DNA of 28,546 bases from DASQDT01 sp036380435 (GTDB taxonomy: Bacteria; Acidobacteriota; Blastocatellia; Pyrinomonadales; Pyrinomonadaceae), in NCBI GenBank assembly GCA_036380435.1, contig DASVES010000396.1:1-28546 (forward strand). Direction: 5' to 3'. Both the position numbers and the translations under genes were made by a program. The notes beneath the pieces are model-generated. The model saw only the letters and a list, made by a program, of their open reading frames with translations, was not told the origin of the DNA and ran no database searches. Positions 12,799 to 20,692 of this stretch are shown here, in pieces (positions within the stretch are counted from its first letter, which is position 1; each line of letters starts with the position of its first letter).

Positions 12799-13728
12799 TC
12801 ACGGCCCCGCTCCTGAGAGCAGACCCGCGCACCGGCCGAGCGCACGCAAGTACTCGGCCCGCGAGAGCGTGGCGCACGCGAAGACGCGCCAGCCCGTTTC
12901 CGGGCCGAGCGCCCCGCGGGCACGCTCCGCATCCCCCTTGCTGTCAAAGAAACCGAAGACGCTCGAGCCGCTGCCCGAGAGCAACGCGTCGCGCGCGCCC
13001 GCCGCCAGAAGCGCCTCACGCGCCCGCCCCGTTTCGGGGTGGAGTCGGAAGACTACGGCCTCGAAATCGTTCCGCAGCGCCTCACAGATAGAACCCGAAA
13101 TTCCCGACTCTGCGCGCGAAACAGACAGGTTAGCGGCGCTCTCAGCCTTTGTCAAGGCAGGTGCGTTCAGCGCCTTGTAGGCTTCCGCGGTCGAGACTTT
13201 GACGCCCGGAGTGACCACGACCAGATGCCGCGCGGGCGCGTCTTCGAGCGCCGTGATGGTCGCGCCCGTACCCGTCCCGAGCGCCGTCCCGCCGGTCAGA
13301 AAGAAGGCCACGTCCGCACCGAGACGCGCGCCCAGCTCGGCCAGTTCGGTCAGCCCAGGCGCGAGCTTCCACAGGCGCGTGAGGCCGAGGAGCGCGACAG
13401 CGGCGTCCGCCGAACCGCCTCCGAGTCCGGCCTGCGCGGGGATGTTCTTTTCGAGCGTGACGCGTGCGCCGGCCTGCACGCCGTAGCGTTGGCGCAGGGC
13501 GAGCGCCGCTCTGTGGACGAGGTTGCTCTCGTCCGCCGGCACTTCGGCCGTGTCGCAGGAGAGTTCGATTCGCCCGTCGTCAAGCGGCTCGAAGGTCAGG
13601 CGGTCGCGAAGCGTGATCGTCTGGAAGACGGTCTCGATCTCGTGGTAGCCGTCGTCGCGCCGCCCAAGGACGCGGAGTTGGAGGTTGATCTTGGCGAAGG
13701 CCGGGAGGGTGAACCTGTCGTCTGACAT
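12799..13728 (-). CDS. ispE: 4-diphosphocytidyl-2-C-methyl-D-erythritol kinase
   Basis: A 309-residue GHMP kinase of the MEP isoprenoid pathway. It shows K13 in FAKINLQL, the GHMP ATP loop at about 98-109 (AQAGLGGGSADAA), the catalytic Asp near 139 (GADVAFFLTGGTALGTG) and a C-terminal LLSGSGSSVFGFF. ATG 13728 is the family-like start. No ribosome site is visible: a strong 12-bp hairpin ends 7 nt upstream. It heads the conserved group with tRNA-Gln, prs, rplY and pth. Confidence 0.96.
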   Translation of the reverse strand: MSDDRFTLPAFAKINLQLRVLGRRDDGYHEIETVFQTITLRDRLTFEPLDDGRIELSCDTAEVPADESNLVHRAALALRQRYGVQAGARVTLEKNIPAQAGLGGGSADAAVALLGLTRLWKLAPGLTELAELGARLGADVAFFLTGGTALGTGTGATITALEDAPARHLVVVTPGVKVSTAEAYKALNAPALTKAESAANLSVSRAESGISGSICEALRNDFEAVVFRLHPETGRAREALLAAGARDALLSGSGSSVFGFFDSKGDAERARGALGPETGWRVFACATLSRAEYLRALGRCAGLLSGAGP

Positions 13729-13766
13729 AAGAAGAGCGGCCGGCGCTACTTTCCAGCGCCGGCCGC
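13729..13766 (-). terminator. Terminator-like hairpin directly before ispE
   Basis: On the minus strand GCGGCCGGCGCT (13755-13766) pairs perfectly over 12 bp with AGCGCCGGCCGC (13736-13747) around a 7-nt loop, followed by TCTTCTT and then the ispE ATG. It should end the CAP-domain gene transcript, whose stop is 31 nt upstream. Its position also covers the place where the ispE ribosome site should be. Confidence 0.75.
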
Positions 13767-13797
13767 CCGAAGATTACACCGTCCTCGCGAGGAAGCG

Positions 13798-14460
13798 TTA
13801 GCGCTCCATGAAGACCTGCGTGAAATAGATGCGACCGTCGGCCCCGCGCGCGACGCCGAGGCCCGCGTGCGTGAACTCGCCCTTCAGGATGTTGGCCCGG
13901 TGCTTTTCAGAGTGCATCCAGCCCTCGACGGCGTAAGACTCCGGGTCGTCGTAGCCCTGATTATAGGCGAGGTTCTCGGCGAGCGCCTTCCAGCCGTGGA
14001 CGCCCAGAAGCTCTGCCCGGCCGGTCATGCTAAGCCCGTCGCGATCCACGTGGCTGAAGAAGCCCTGCCGCGACATGTTCTCCGAGTGATGACGCGCCAT
14101 GCGTGTCAAAGCGCCGTCCCAGGCGAGCGGCCTGCGGCCATGCGCCCGACGCTCCTCGTTGATCAAATCCAGTAGACGACTCTCGCTCCGTGTCGGGGAC
14201 GCCGCCGACGTGGCCGCCGGCCGCGGAGACGTTGTCGCCGCCGGCACGGCGCGGTAGTTGGCGATGACGCGTGGGCGCGGGCGCGAAGCCACCTCATCGC
14301 GGGAGGTGGAGACCAGACGCGCGACGGGCCGCGCTGCCGGCTTCGTGTTCGTCTCGTTGGCCGAGACCGGAAGCGCGGCGAAGGCCACGAGCGCGACGAG
14401 CAGGAGGGGGTGCGCCTGCGCGGGCAGACAACTTTTGTCAGACAACCGGGGGAAACTCAT
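13798..14460 (-). CDS. Secreted CAP-domain (SCP/PR-1-like) protein
   Basis: A 220-residue exported protein. A signal peptide (hydrophobic core about 17-34, ending PVSA) is followed by a Pro/Ala/Thr-rich linker (about 35-90) and a CAP domain (about 95-217). The CAP motifs are LLDLINEERRAHG, HHSENMSRQGFFSHVDRDG with H137, AENLAYNQGY with E162, and WMHSEKHRANIL. These are the usual cleft His and Glu residues. Bacterial CAP proteins of this type are extracytoplasmic; their substrates are mostly unknown. A good promoter lies about 95 nt upstream and a terminator follows, so it is a single-gene unit. Confidence 0.9.
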   Translation of the reverse strand: MSFPRLSDKSCLPAQAHPLLLVALVAFAALPVSANETNTKPAARPVARLVSTSRDEVASRPRPRVIANYRAVPAATTSPRPAATSAASPTRSESRLLDLINEERRAHGRRPLAWDGALTRMARHHSENMSRQGFFSHVDRDGLSMTGRAELLGVHGWKALAENLAYNQGYDDPESYAVEGWMHSEKHRANILKGEFTHAGLGVARGADGRIYFTQVFMER

Positions 14461-14777
14461 TGGGGTAAAGCACCTCTGACTTCAAATGTCGGCAGAGAGG
14501 GCGCCTTTTTCAGCAACTGACCGTTGGTTGGGGCTAACGGCCAATCGCGTTGTCAATATTACAACTCGGTTTAAACCCCGTCAATCTCTAATACACGGAG
14601 ACTGCCGGCTCATCCCGAGCCTAAATCATAACCCCTTGTGGTCTACCATTTAGCCGGTTGGATGGGTGGTCAAGCCTGTAGCGTCCGGGAGAACAGGGGG
14701 GATGGACTTCTACAAAGATTGACTGCCCGAAGGAAGGACGGACGTAATCTACACACACCCCGGCCCGGAGGCAAGGG
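14461..14777. other. Intergenic region between TPR gene and CAP gene
   Basis: This 317-base gap contains the CAP-gene promoter at 14556-14584 and about 90 nt of leader. The rest (14590-14777), which follows the TPR gene stop, has no clear terminator, repeat or RNA structure that can be named. Confidence 0.5.
14556..14584 (-). promoter_or_regulatory. Sigma-70-type promoter for the CAP-domain gene
   Basis: On the minus strand TTGACG (14579-14584) and TAATAT (14556-14561) are separated by exactly 17 nt. The expected start of transcription is near 14549, giving a leader of about 90 nt to ATG 14460. Confidence 0.7.
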
Positions 14778-16676
14778 TTATCTACTGGCGCCGTCGCCTA
14801 ACTTGGTCTTAATCCTGATGATGTCGGCCGGTTCTGTCGAGAGGGAAAGGGCTTTTTGCCACGCGGCGCGGGCCTGTTCGGCCATCCCGCGGCTGTTGAA
14901 AAGGTCGCCCAGATGCTCTTGAATCGCCGCCGAGTTCGGGTTGCGGCGCGCGGCGTCCCGTAGATACCGCTCGGCCTCTTCCAGTTTGCCGAGTTTAAAA
15001 TATACCCAGCCCAGACTGTCGAGATACGAGGCGTTACCCGGCGCGGCGCGGACGGCGCGCTGGATCATCTCCAGCGCCTCGCCGAGGCGTTCGTTGCGCT
15101 CCGTGAGGAAGTAGCCGAGGTTGTTGAGGGCGGCCACGTTGTCGGGGTCTTTGGAAAGAATTTGACGCAGAGACTCCTCGGAGCCTTTGAAATCGCCGGC
15201 GCGATCCTGAGCGGACGAGAGCAGCAGGAGCGCGCGCACGGTAAGCTCGTCCTGATTGGCCGGGACGAGTTCGAGCGCCTTACGCGCCGCGTCGGCGGCC
15301 TCGCGCCCGCGTCCACCCGTGATCAAGACGCTCGCCAGCGAAAGGTATTCGTCGTAATCCGTCGGCGCGCCCTTGAGCCGCCCGCGATAGAGGCTCGCGG
15401 CCTCATCGACGCGCCCCGACTCGGCGAGCAGACGGGCTTCTCTGTAGACGAGTTGTGCGTCGTCGGGGAGTCGGCGCCGCGCCGTGCGCGCGGCCTCAAG
15501 GGCCTCGCCACTTTTGCCCTGCTCGCGCAGAAGATCGACGGCGTAAACGTCCGGCGCCGGGTCTTCGGCTCCGAGCACTCGACGCATTCGCTCAATCATC
15601 GCCGACGCTTCCGCTGCCTGTCCGGCGCGCTGCCGCAGGAGGGCGACTTCGCCGAGCAGTGGGGCGGCGAAGCGCCTCACGCTCCTGTCGGCGAGCAGCG
15701 TGTCGCCGACTCCGCGGGCCTTGAGCAGGTCTTCGTAAATTTTGATGGCTTCATCGAAACGCGACTCGTCGGCGTGGGCCTGCGCCAGTTGTGCCGAGGC
15801 GAGGATGAAGAGTTGCAGGTGGGCGGGATTTTCCGGGGACATCATCCACGCCTGACGCGCGGCGACGGCCGCCTCTTGCGTTTTTCCGAGACGCAGCAAC
15901 GTCTCGGCGAGGCGCGCGTTGGCCGCGTCGGGCGTGAGTTCCCTGCCCTTGGTGATGACCTGAAAGAAGCGCACGTCGATGGGGGCCGGTGCGCCCGCCC
16001 AGCGGCGGAACGCTTCGGCCGCCTCGTCGTCGCGCCCGAGGGCGAAGTAAAACTCTCCGAGGAGCGCCCACGCTTCGGCGTCGCCGGGGCGCAGGCGAAC
16101 TATCTCACGCAGTTCCGCAACGGCGCGCTCGGCGCTCGCGCGCTCAGGCGTGGCTTCGGCGAGTTTGCTCTGGAGCGCGTGGACACGCGAGAGGACGCGG
16201 TGCGCGCCCACGTTGTCGCGGTTGATGCGGACGGCGGCCGACGCCTCGCGCTCGGCCAGCGGAAGGTCGTTGAGAAAGAAGAAGGCGATCTCGGCGAGCG
16301 CGGTTCGCGCCTCGGAGAGCGTGGGGTCAAGGTCGGCCGCCTGCTGGAAGGCGCTCTGCGCCGAGCGCAGGCCGTCCATCGTGAGGCTGCCGGTGCGTGC
16401 GGCGGAGTAATGACGCTGCCCTTCGAGCAGCTTGGCGTAAGCCTGCGCGCGCCGCTCGCGGGTCGGCGCGGCGATGGGGCCGTCGGTCTGCCTTGCGTCG
16501 GGCGTGTTGGCGCCAGAGCTTGCGCCCTGCGCGGAGGAGGCGGGCGGAGGCGCGAGCGGGCTGTTCGCGTTCTGCGCGGAGACCGAGGGCGCGGCCGAGA
16601 CGGCCAGCAGCAACGCCGGAGCCAGGACGCTCGCACGAGACCACGCGCGTGCTGTCGTTCGCGAAGACTGCCTCAA
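14778..16676 (-). CDS. Exported tetratricopeptide-repeat protein
   Basis: A 632-residue protein starting at TTG 16676, which overlaps the upstream stop as TTGA; AAGGGA lies 8 nt before it. A signal peptide (about 1-35, ending PSVSAQ) and a Pro/Ala/Ser-rich linker are followed by TPR units through the rest. The clearest run is at 380-625 (YREARLLAESGRVDEAASLY, NNLGYFLTERNERLGEALEM, LDSLGWVYFKLGKLEEAERY, LGDLFNSRGMAEQARAAWQK). TPRs are protein-binding scaffolds and no enzymatic domain is seen. The translational coupling with the small membrane protein upstream suggests they act together in the envelope. Confidence 0.9.
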   Translation of the reverse strand: MRQSSRTTARAWSRASVLAPALLLAVSAAPSVSAQNANSPLAPPPASSAQGASSGANTPDARQTDGPIAAPTRERRAQAYAKLLEGQRHYSAARTGSLTMDGLRSAQSAFQQAADLDPTLSEARTALAEIAFFFLNDLPLAEREASAAVRINRDNVGAHRVLSRVHALQSKLAEATPERASAERAVAELREIVRLRPGDAEAWALLGEFYFALGRDDEAAEAFRRWAGAPAPIDVRFFQVITKGRELTPDAANARLAETLLRLGKTQEAAVAARQAWMMSPENPAHLQLFILASAQLAQAHADESRFDEAIKIYEDLLKARGVGDTLLADRSVRRFAAPLLGEVALLRQRAGQAAEASAMIERMRRVLGAEDPAPDVYAVDLLREQGKSGEALEAARTARRRLPDDAQLVYREARLLAESGRVDEAASLYRGRLKGAPTDYDEYLSLASVLITGGRGREAADAARKALELVPANQDELTVRALLLLSSAQDRAGDFKGSEESLRQILSKDPDNVAALNNLGYFLTERNERLGEALEMIQRAVRAAPGNASYLDSLGWVYFKLGKLEEAERYLRDAARRNPNSAAIQEHLGDLFNSRGMAEQARAAWQKALSLSTEPADIIRIKTKLGDGASR

Positions 16677-17209
16677 GCTGTTGTCCCTTTCGCGGACGAC
16701 GCGTCGTCCACCTCGCCCTCACGTGCTGATTGCAATACGCGCCGCCACGCCGAGCGGCGCGGGTAGGCATAGAGCAGCACGGCGACGGCGATGAGACCGA
16801 TCCAGACCATCGCGGGCGTCTCGCCGGCAGCGCCGCCGCGGAGGAGCGTCAGTGCGAAGCCCATCACGGCGATTGCGGCGGCGATGGCCGCGACCTGCAT
16901 CGTCGTCTTTTGCAGGTGCGCGAGCAGCCCGGAGGGGCCTCGCAGGGAGGCGATGGCTTGCAGGCGTGTGCCCGAAAACATCGCGCGCCGCAGGGCCACG
17001 GCTCCGAGGCCAAAGAAGACGACGGAGATGCGGAGCGCCCCGTCGATGACGGGGTCGAAGCCGACCTTATCCGAGAAGACGCCGGCGAAGGCGAGCGCGG
17101 CGAGCAGGACGGTCAGGGCGAGTACGGCGTAGATGGTCAACACCGCCGCTCGGTGGCGGCCGTGTAGCTCGTCTTCAACAACGCTGTCGCTTTCGCTGTT
17201 CCGGCTCAC
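16673..17209 (-). CDS. Four-helix membrane protein of unknown function
   Basis: A 178-residue protein from GTG 17209, with AGAGGTG upstream. Four hydrophobic segments are visible (about 22-44, 58-78, 105-125 and 132-150), followed by a basic YPRRSAWRR and an acidic cytoplasmic-looking tail (EGEVDDASS). No family is recognised. It overlaps the TPR gene by 4 nt and they share one promoter. Confidence 0.75.
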   Translation of the reverse strand: MSRNSESDSVVEDELHGRHRAAVLTIYAVLALTVLLAALAFAGVFSDKVGFDPVIDGALRISVVFFGLGAVALRRAMFSGTRLQAIASLRGPSGLLAHLQKTTMQVAAIAAAIAVMGFALTLLRGGAAGETPAMVWIGLIAVAVLLYAYPRRSAWRRVLQSAREGEVDDASSAKGTTA

Positions 17210-17278
17210 ACCTTCACCTCTTCCGCGTAGATTTCGGACTTGTCTCTCAGATGTCTGTCGTGGCGGGGGGTGCGAAGG

Positions 17279-17307
17279 ATATTAACACCCGCCCTGTTTA
17301 CCGGCAA
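17279..17307 (-). promoter_or_regulatory. Sigma-70-type promoter for the membrane protein–TPR operon
   Basis: On the minus strand TTGCCG (17302-17307) and TAATAT (17279-17284) are 17 nt apart, with a TGT just before the -10. The leader to GTG 17209 would be about 63 nt. Confidence 0.65.
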
Positions 17308-17332
17308 AGTTTTCGCGGCGGGCGTTCATGCG

Positions 17333-17378
17333 TGTAAAGAAAGAGGCGACCGACTCGCTTATTCGGAGCCGGTCGCCT
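17333..17378 (-). terminator. Rho-independent terminator after the BamD-like gene
   Basis: On the minus strand AGGCGACCG (17370-17378) pairs perfectly with CGGTCGCCT (17344-17352), with a further CTC/GAG pairing inside, followed by CTTTCTTTA. It begins 36 nt after the stop of the gene at 17415. Confidence 0.8.
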
Positions 17379-17414
17379 GAAGGGTTCACACAGTTTCTTA
17401 CGCGCGCCGTGCCG

Positions 17415-19052
17415 TTACGGCTTGTCGCCGGGGGGCGGCGTGGCCGGCTGCGTCGGCTGCGTCGCGGGCGGGCGGTTCGGGTTGCTACCCTCCTTGGGCG
17501 GGCCGGGCTGCGTCGGCTGAATCGTGGGCGTGTTGGTGGGGGCCGTGGCCGGAGGGTTCGCCGCGGGCAGCGGTCTCACGTCGCGGCCGGGGTCGGTGCG
17601 CTTGACGGGCACGGTGGGCACAGTCGCGGGGAGTATGCCGCCGTTCTTGATGGCCTCGTCGATGAGGTCGCCGGATTTGCTGCCACCGATGAGGATGCCT
17701 TTCTTCTCGATGGTCTTGGGAGTGGTGCCGAGGAGTTCGAGTTTGAGGCCGCTGAAGAAGCCCGGCCCTTCCGGCTCCTCGCGGTTGATGTAGGCCGGGT
17801 CGGGGTCGGGCGCGGGCACGCCGATGGCCGCCAACTGCTCGCGCGCGCGTTCGACGTGGCTGCTGTTCGGATGGTAGCGGGCGATCTGCTGGAGATACTT
17901 CGCGGCCTCGTCCGGCTCTTCCTCGTCGAGATAGGTCTGGGCGAGTTTGGCGAGCACGTCGGCCATGCCGCTGTAGTGCGGGGTCTTCTCGACGATCTCG
18001 CGGTAGCGCGACTGCGCGCCCTTCGGGTTCGGCGAGACGCCGCGGCGGTAGCGATCCCAATAGTGGTCGCCGACCATGTGGTTGTGCTTGGCCAGAACTT
18101 CCTGCACCTCGCGCAGGCGAAGCTCGGCGTCGGGCCGGAGGCTGGTTTGCGGGAACTGCTGGAGCAGAACCTTGATGCGCTGCTCGGCCTTCTTGGCGTT
18201 CGAGATGTCGCGGTCGGGCAGGCCCATGCGACGCATCTCGACCTCGGCCATCTTGAGCATCACGTCGTCGGCCAGCGGGTGCGTCGGGAAGAACGACAGC
18301 CAGTCCTGATAGGCCGACGACGCCTGGATGAGCGCGCTCGTCTCGCCTTCGAGGTAGAAGGTGTCGCCGATGGCGAGCTTGGAGAGCTGGAGGTAAGGCG
18401 AGTCCGGGTAAGTCGAGATGATGACGCTGTAGAGAGCGCGGGCGGTCTCGTAGTTGGACTTGCGCGCCTCCTTCGTCGCCTCCTCAAAGAGCACCCGGTC
18501 GCGGCCCGGAGCGACGCTGCCGATCAATTCGGAGTACTTGTCCTCGTCGCCGCCGCCGCCGAACGGGAAGATTTTGCTGAAGAAGCCGCCGCCCTTCTTT
18601 TTCTTCTTCGTCTCGGCTGTCCCCGTGTAAGCCTGTCGCTCGCTGATCGTGGCGCGCAGGCCCGACTGCACGCGCGTGTCGAGGTCTGTGGCCGCCGCCT
18701 CCAGCTTGTCAACGTCGCTCACTTCGTAGCGCTCGGCGCGGTCGAGCCGGCCGCGCATGTCCTGCACATCTCCGAGGAGGGAGGCAACCTCCTTCTCCAG
18801 CCCGCTGAGGCGCGCGCGCGCGTCCTCGGCGTCCTTGCCGGCGTCCTTCGCGTTGAGGCCGGCGATGGAGCTGTTGAGCGTGCGCCGCGTCTGTTCGAGC
18901 TTCGAGCGCAAGACTGCGAGGCGCTGCGCCGGCGTCAGATTACTCTGCGCCGCGCCGCCGGCCGGCTGGGCGTGGACTACGGCGAAGGCCGACGGCGCCG
19001 CCCACAACACCGCCGCGCCCACGGCCGACAGCATGAGATTGCGAATTCGCAT
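17415..19052 (-). CDS. BamD-like TPR protein with Pro-rich tail
   Basis: A 545-residue exported protein. ATG 19052 is fixed by a GGAGG 8 nt upstream; longer upstream reading is only hairpin H7 sequence. A signal peptide (LMLSAVGAAVLWAAPSAFA, about 7-25) has no lipobox Cys. A heptad-rich stretch (about 38-130) may be coiled coil. A BamD/YfiO-like TPR region (about 180-400) follows: ARALYSVIISTYPDSPYLQLS, YQDWLSFFPTHPLADDVML, RIKVLLQQFPQTSLRPDAE, YLQQIARYHPNSSHVERA. The last 100 residues are Pro/Thr-rich. BamD is the outer-membrane beta-barrel assembly lipoprotein of about 250 residues; this protein is twice as long and not lipidated, so its role in barrel assembly is inference. Confidence 0.8.
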   Translation of the reverse strand: MRIRNLMLSAVGAAVLWAAPSAFAVVHAQPAGGAAQSNLTPAQRLAVLRSKLEQTRRTLNSSIAGLNAKDAGKDAEDARARLSGLEKEVASLLGDVQDMRGRLDRAERYEVSDVDKLEAAATDLDTRVQSGLRATISERQAYTGTAETKKKKKGGGFFSKIFPFGGGGDEDKYSELIGSVAPGRDRVLFEEATKEARKSNYETARALYSVIISTYPDSPYLQLSKLAIGDTFYLEGETSALIQASSAYQDWLSFFPTHPLADDVMLKMAEVEMRRMGLPDRDISNAKKAEQRIKVLLQQFPQTSLRPDAELRLREVQEVLAKHNHMVGDHYWDRYRRGVSPNPKGAQSRYREIVEKTPHYSGMADVLAKLAQTYLDEEEPDEAAKYLQQIARYHPNSSHVERAREQLAAIGVPAPDPDPAYINREEPEGPGFFSGLKLELLGTTPKTIEKKGILIGGSKSGDLIDEAIKNGGILPATVPTVPVKRTDPGRDVRPLPAANPPATAPTNTPTIQPTQPGPPKEGSNPNRPPATQPTQPATPPPGDKP

Positions 19053-19072
19053 TAGTAGAACCTCCAAAAACA

Positions 19073-19155
19073 AGTGATAAGTGATGAGTGATAAGTGATG
19101 AGAGAAGGCATCTGTTTTTTCTTTTCTTATCACTTATCACTCATCACTCATCACC
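19073..19155. repeat. Hairpin element H7 (AGTGATA/G heptamers)
   Basis: AGTGATA, AGTGATG, AGTGATA, AGTGATG (19073-19100) face TATCACT, TATCACT, CATCACT, CATCACC (19128-19155). AGAGAAG/CTTTTCT extends the stem inward. It starts 6 nt after the rpe stop and ends 20 nt before the BamD-like ATG, leaving room for a ribosome site. It is the same family as H3 and H6. Confidence 0.93.
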
Positions 19156-19161
19156 TTCTTT

Positions 19162-19824
19162 TCAAGCCATCTGCACCGAGGCCGCGAGGAGTTCGCGGAC
19201 GGCGCGCTCGGGGTCGCCCTGACCGAAGACGGCGGTGCCGGCGACCATGATCTCGGCTCCGGCGGCGGCCACCTCGGCGATTGTTTCGCGGTCGATGCCG
19301 CCGTCGATTTCGATGCGCGTCGGAAGCCCGCGCTCGTCGATCATGCGTTTGAGGCGGCGCACCTTCTCGGTCGCCGCACGGATAAACTGCTGCCCGCCGA
19401 AGCCGGGGTTGACCGACATCACGAGGACGTAGTCGGCAAACTCGATGGCCTCCTCCAGCGCCGCGACGGGAGTGGCCGGGTTGAGGACGACGCCGGCCTT
19501 CGCGCCCTGCTTGCGGATGCCCGCGAGCGTGCGGTGCAGGTGCGGGTCGGCCTCGACGTGAACGGAGACCATCGCCGCGCCCGCCTCGGCAAACTGCTCG
19601 GCGTACCTGCCCGGCTCTTCGATCATCAGATGCGCGTCGAGGGGCAGGCGGGTTGCGCGCGCCAGCGAGCGGACGACGGGCAAACCGATGGTGATGTTGG
19701 GCACGAAGTGGCCGTCCATCACGTCCACGTGGACGAGGGTCGCGCCGCCGCGCTCGGCGGCCTCGATCTCGGCGCCGAGGCGCGCGAAGTCAGCGGACAA
19801 AATCGAGGGCGCGATCTCTATCAC
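19162..19824 (-). CDS. rpe: Ribulose-phosphate 3-epimerase
   Basis: A 220-residue TIM-barrel enzyme of the pentose phosphate pathway, interconverting ribulose-5-phosphate and xylulose-5-phosphate. Motifs present are APSILSADFARLG, HVDVMDGHFVPNITIG with metal-binding His and Asp, DAHLMIEEP, MSVNPGFGGQQF and IEIDGGI. The start is GTG 19824 with GGAG 9 nt upstream. It lies 44 nt downstream of the PASTA gene in the same direction. Confidence 0.97.
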   Translation of the reverse strand: MIEIAPSILSADFARLGAEIEAAERGGATLVHVDVMDGHFVPNITIGLPVVRSLARATRLPLDAHLMIEEPGRYAEQFAEAGAAMVSVHVEADPHLHRTLAGIRKQGAKAGVVLNPATPVAALEEAIEFADYVLVMSVNPGFGGQQFIRAATEKVRRLKRMIDERGLPTRIEIDGGIDRETIAEVAAAGAEIMVAGTAVFGQGDPERAVRELLAASVQMA

Positions 19825-19868
19825 AGGTTCGCTCTCCGAATCACTTTCAATTTGAGACGCCGCCCCGC

Positions 19869-20600
19869 TCAGTTGGGGCGTTTGTTGCCGTTTGCGTTGC
19901 GCGTCGAGTTGGCGTTGCGCGCGCCGGTCGTGCTGGCGCTGCGGTTGTTCGTGTTCCGGCCGGGACGGTCGTTCGTGTTGCCGTTGCGGGCGGAGTTGGC
20001 GTTGCGGTTCGCGTTCGGGGCCGTGGTGCGGTTCGCGTTCTGCGTGCCGCCGGCGTTAGCGTTCGAGCCGCCCGTGCTGGCGTTCGAGTTGCGGTTGTTG
20101 GCGTTGACGTTGGCGTTCGTGTTCTTGTTCGTGTTGGTCTTGCGGCGCGGGCGGTTCTGGTTTTCGTTGGCGACGGCGGCGGCCGTCTCCGCCTCGGCCT
20201 TCTTCTCCTCGCCCTCGACGATCTCGTCGGACGAGGGCGCCTCGCCCTCTTTGGGCGCGCGCGCGACGATGACGGCGACCGTCTGCCCCTGCTTGACGAC
20301 CGCGCCCGCGCGCGGGAACTGGTCGAGGATGACGCCGGGTCTCACGTCCGACTTGTAGCGCCTGGCCCGCTCGCGGATGCTCAAGCCCGTGGTCTCAAGG
20401 GCCGACTCGCCTTCGTTGAAAGTCTTATTAGTAACGTCGGGCACCTCGACCGAGGGGCTGCGTAGCGAAAGGTAGACCGTGCCGGCCAGCCCGAACGCGA
20501 AGGCGCACAGGATGAGGCCGAGCATACCGATCTTTCCGAGTGCCGCGAGAATCGTTCGCAAAGTAAATTGTGCCGGGTGGTCAAGCAGTCGCGGGCGCAT
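19869..20600 (-). CDS. PASTA-domain membrane protein with Asn-rich tail
   Basis: A 243-residue protein from ATG 20600. A single membrane segment (about 25-46, GMLGLILCAFAFGLAGTVYL) is followed by one PASTA domain (about 50-113, VEVPDVTNKTFNEGESALE...VILDQFPRAGAVVKQGQTVAVIVA). PASTA domains bind muropeptides or beta-lactams in kinases and penicillin-binding proteins; here there is no kinase or transpeptidase. After an acidic stretch the last 90 residues are low complexity, dominated by Asn with Ala, Arg and Thr (NTNKNTNANVNANNRN and similar). It lies 92 nt after rsmB and before rpe. Its cellular role is not known. Confidence 0.85.
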   Translation of the reverse strand: MRPRLLDHPAQFTLRTILAALGKIGMLGLILCAFAFGLAGTVYLSLRSPSVEVPDVTNKTFNEGESALETTGLSIRERARRYKSDVRPGVILDQFPRAGAVVKQGQTVAVIVARAPKEGEAPSSDEIVEGEEKKAEAETAAAVANENQNRPRRKTNTNKNTNANVNANNRNSNASTGGSNANAGGTQNANRTTAPNANRNANSARNGNTNDRPGRNTNNRSASTTGARNANSTRNANGNKRPN

Positions 20601-20692
20601 GCGGCGTGTGCGGCGCGCGCCCGGCAGCGGTTACAAGCGGCGAAGTTTAACACCCGCTTGTCAGGGGCCGCAAGGCACTCGGGCGGCGACCT

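Noticed and set aside
14461..14777. Riboswitch such as c-di-GMP in the CAP gene leader
   Set aside because: No conserved riboswitch core could be matched by eye; only a promoter is supported.
17328..19055. 575-codon plus-strand open frame opposite the BamD-like gene
   Set aside because: Arg/Leu/Val-rich composition without any family pattern; the opposite strand has a signal peptide, TPRs and a perfect ribosome site.
19053..19133. Upstream extension of the BamD-like protein
   Set aside because: The extra codons are hairpin H7 and the GGAGG site fixes the start at 19052.
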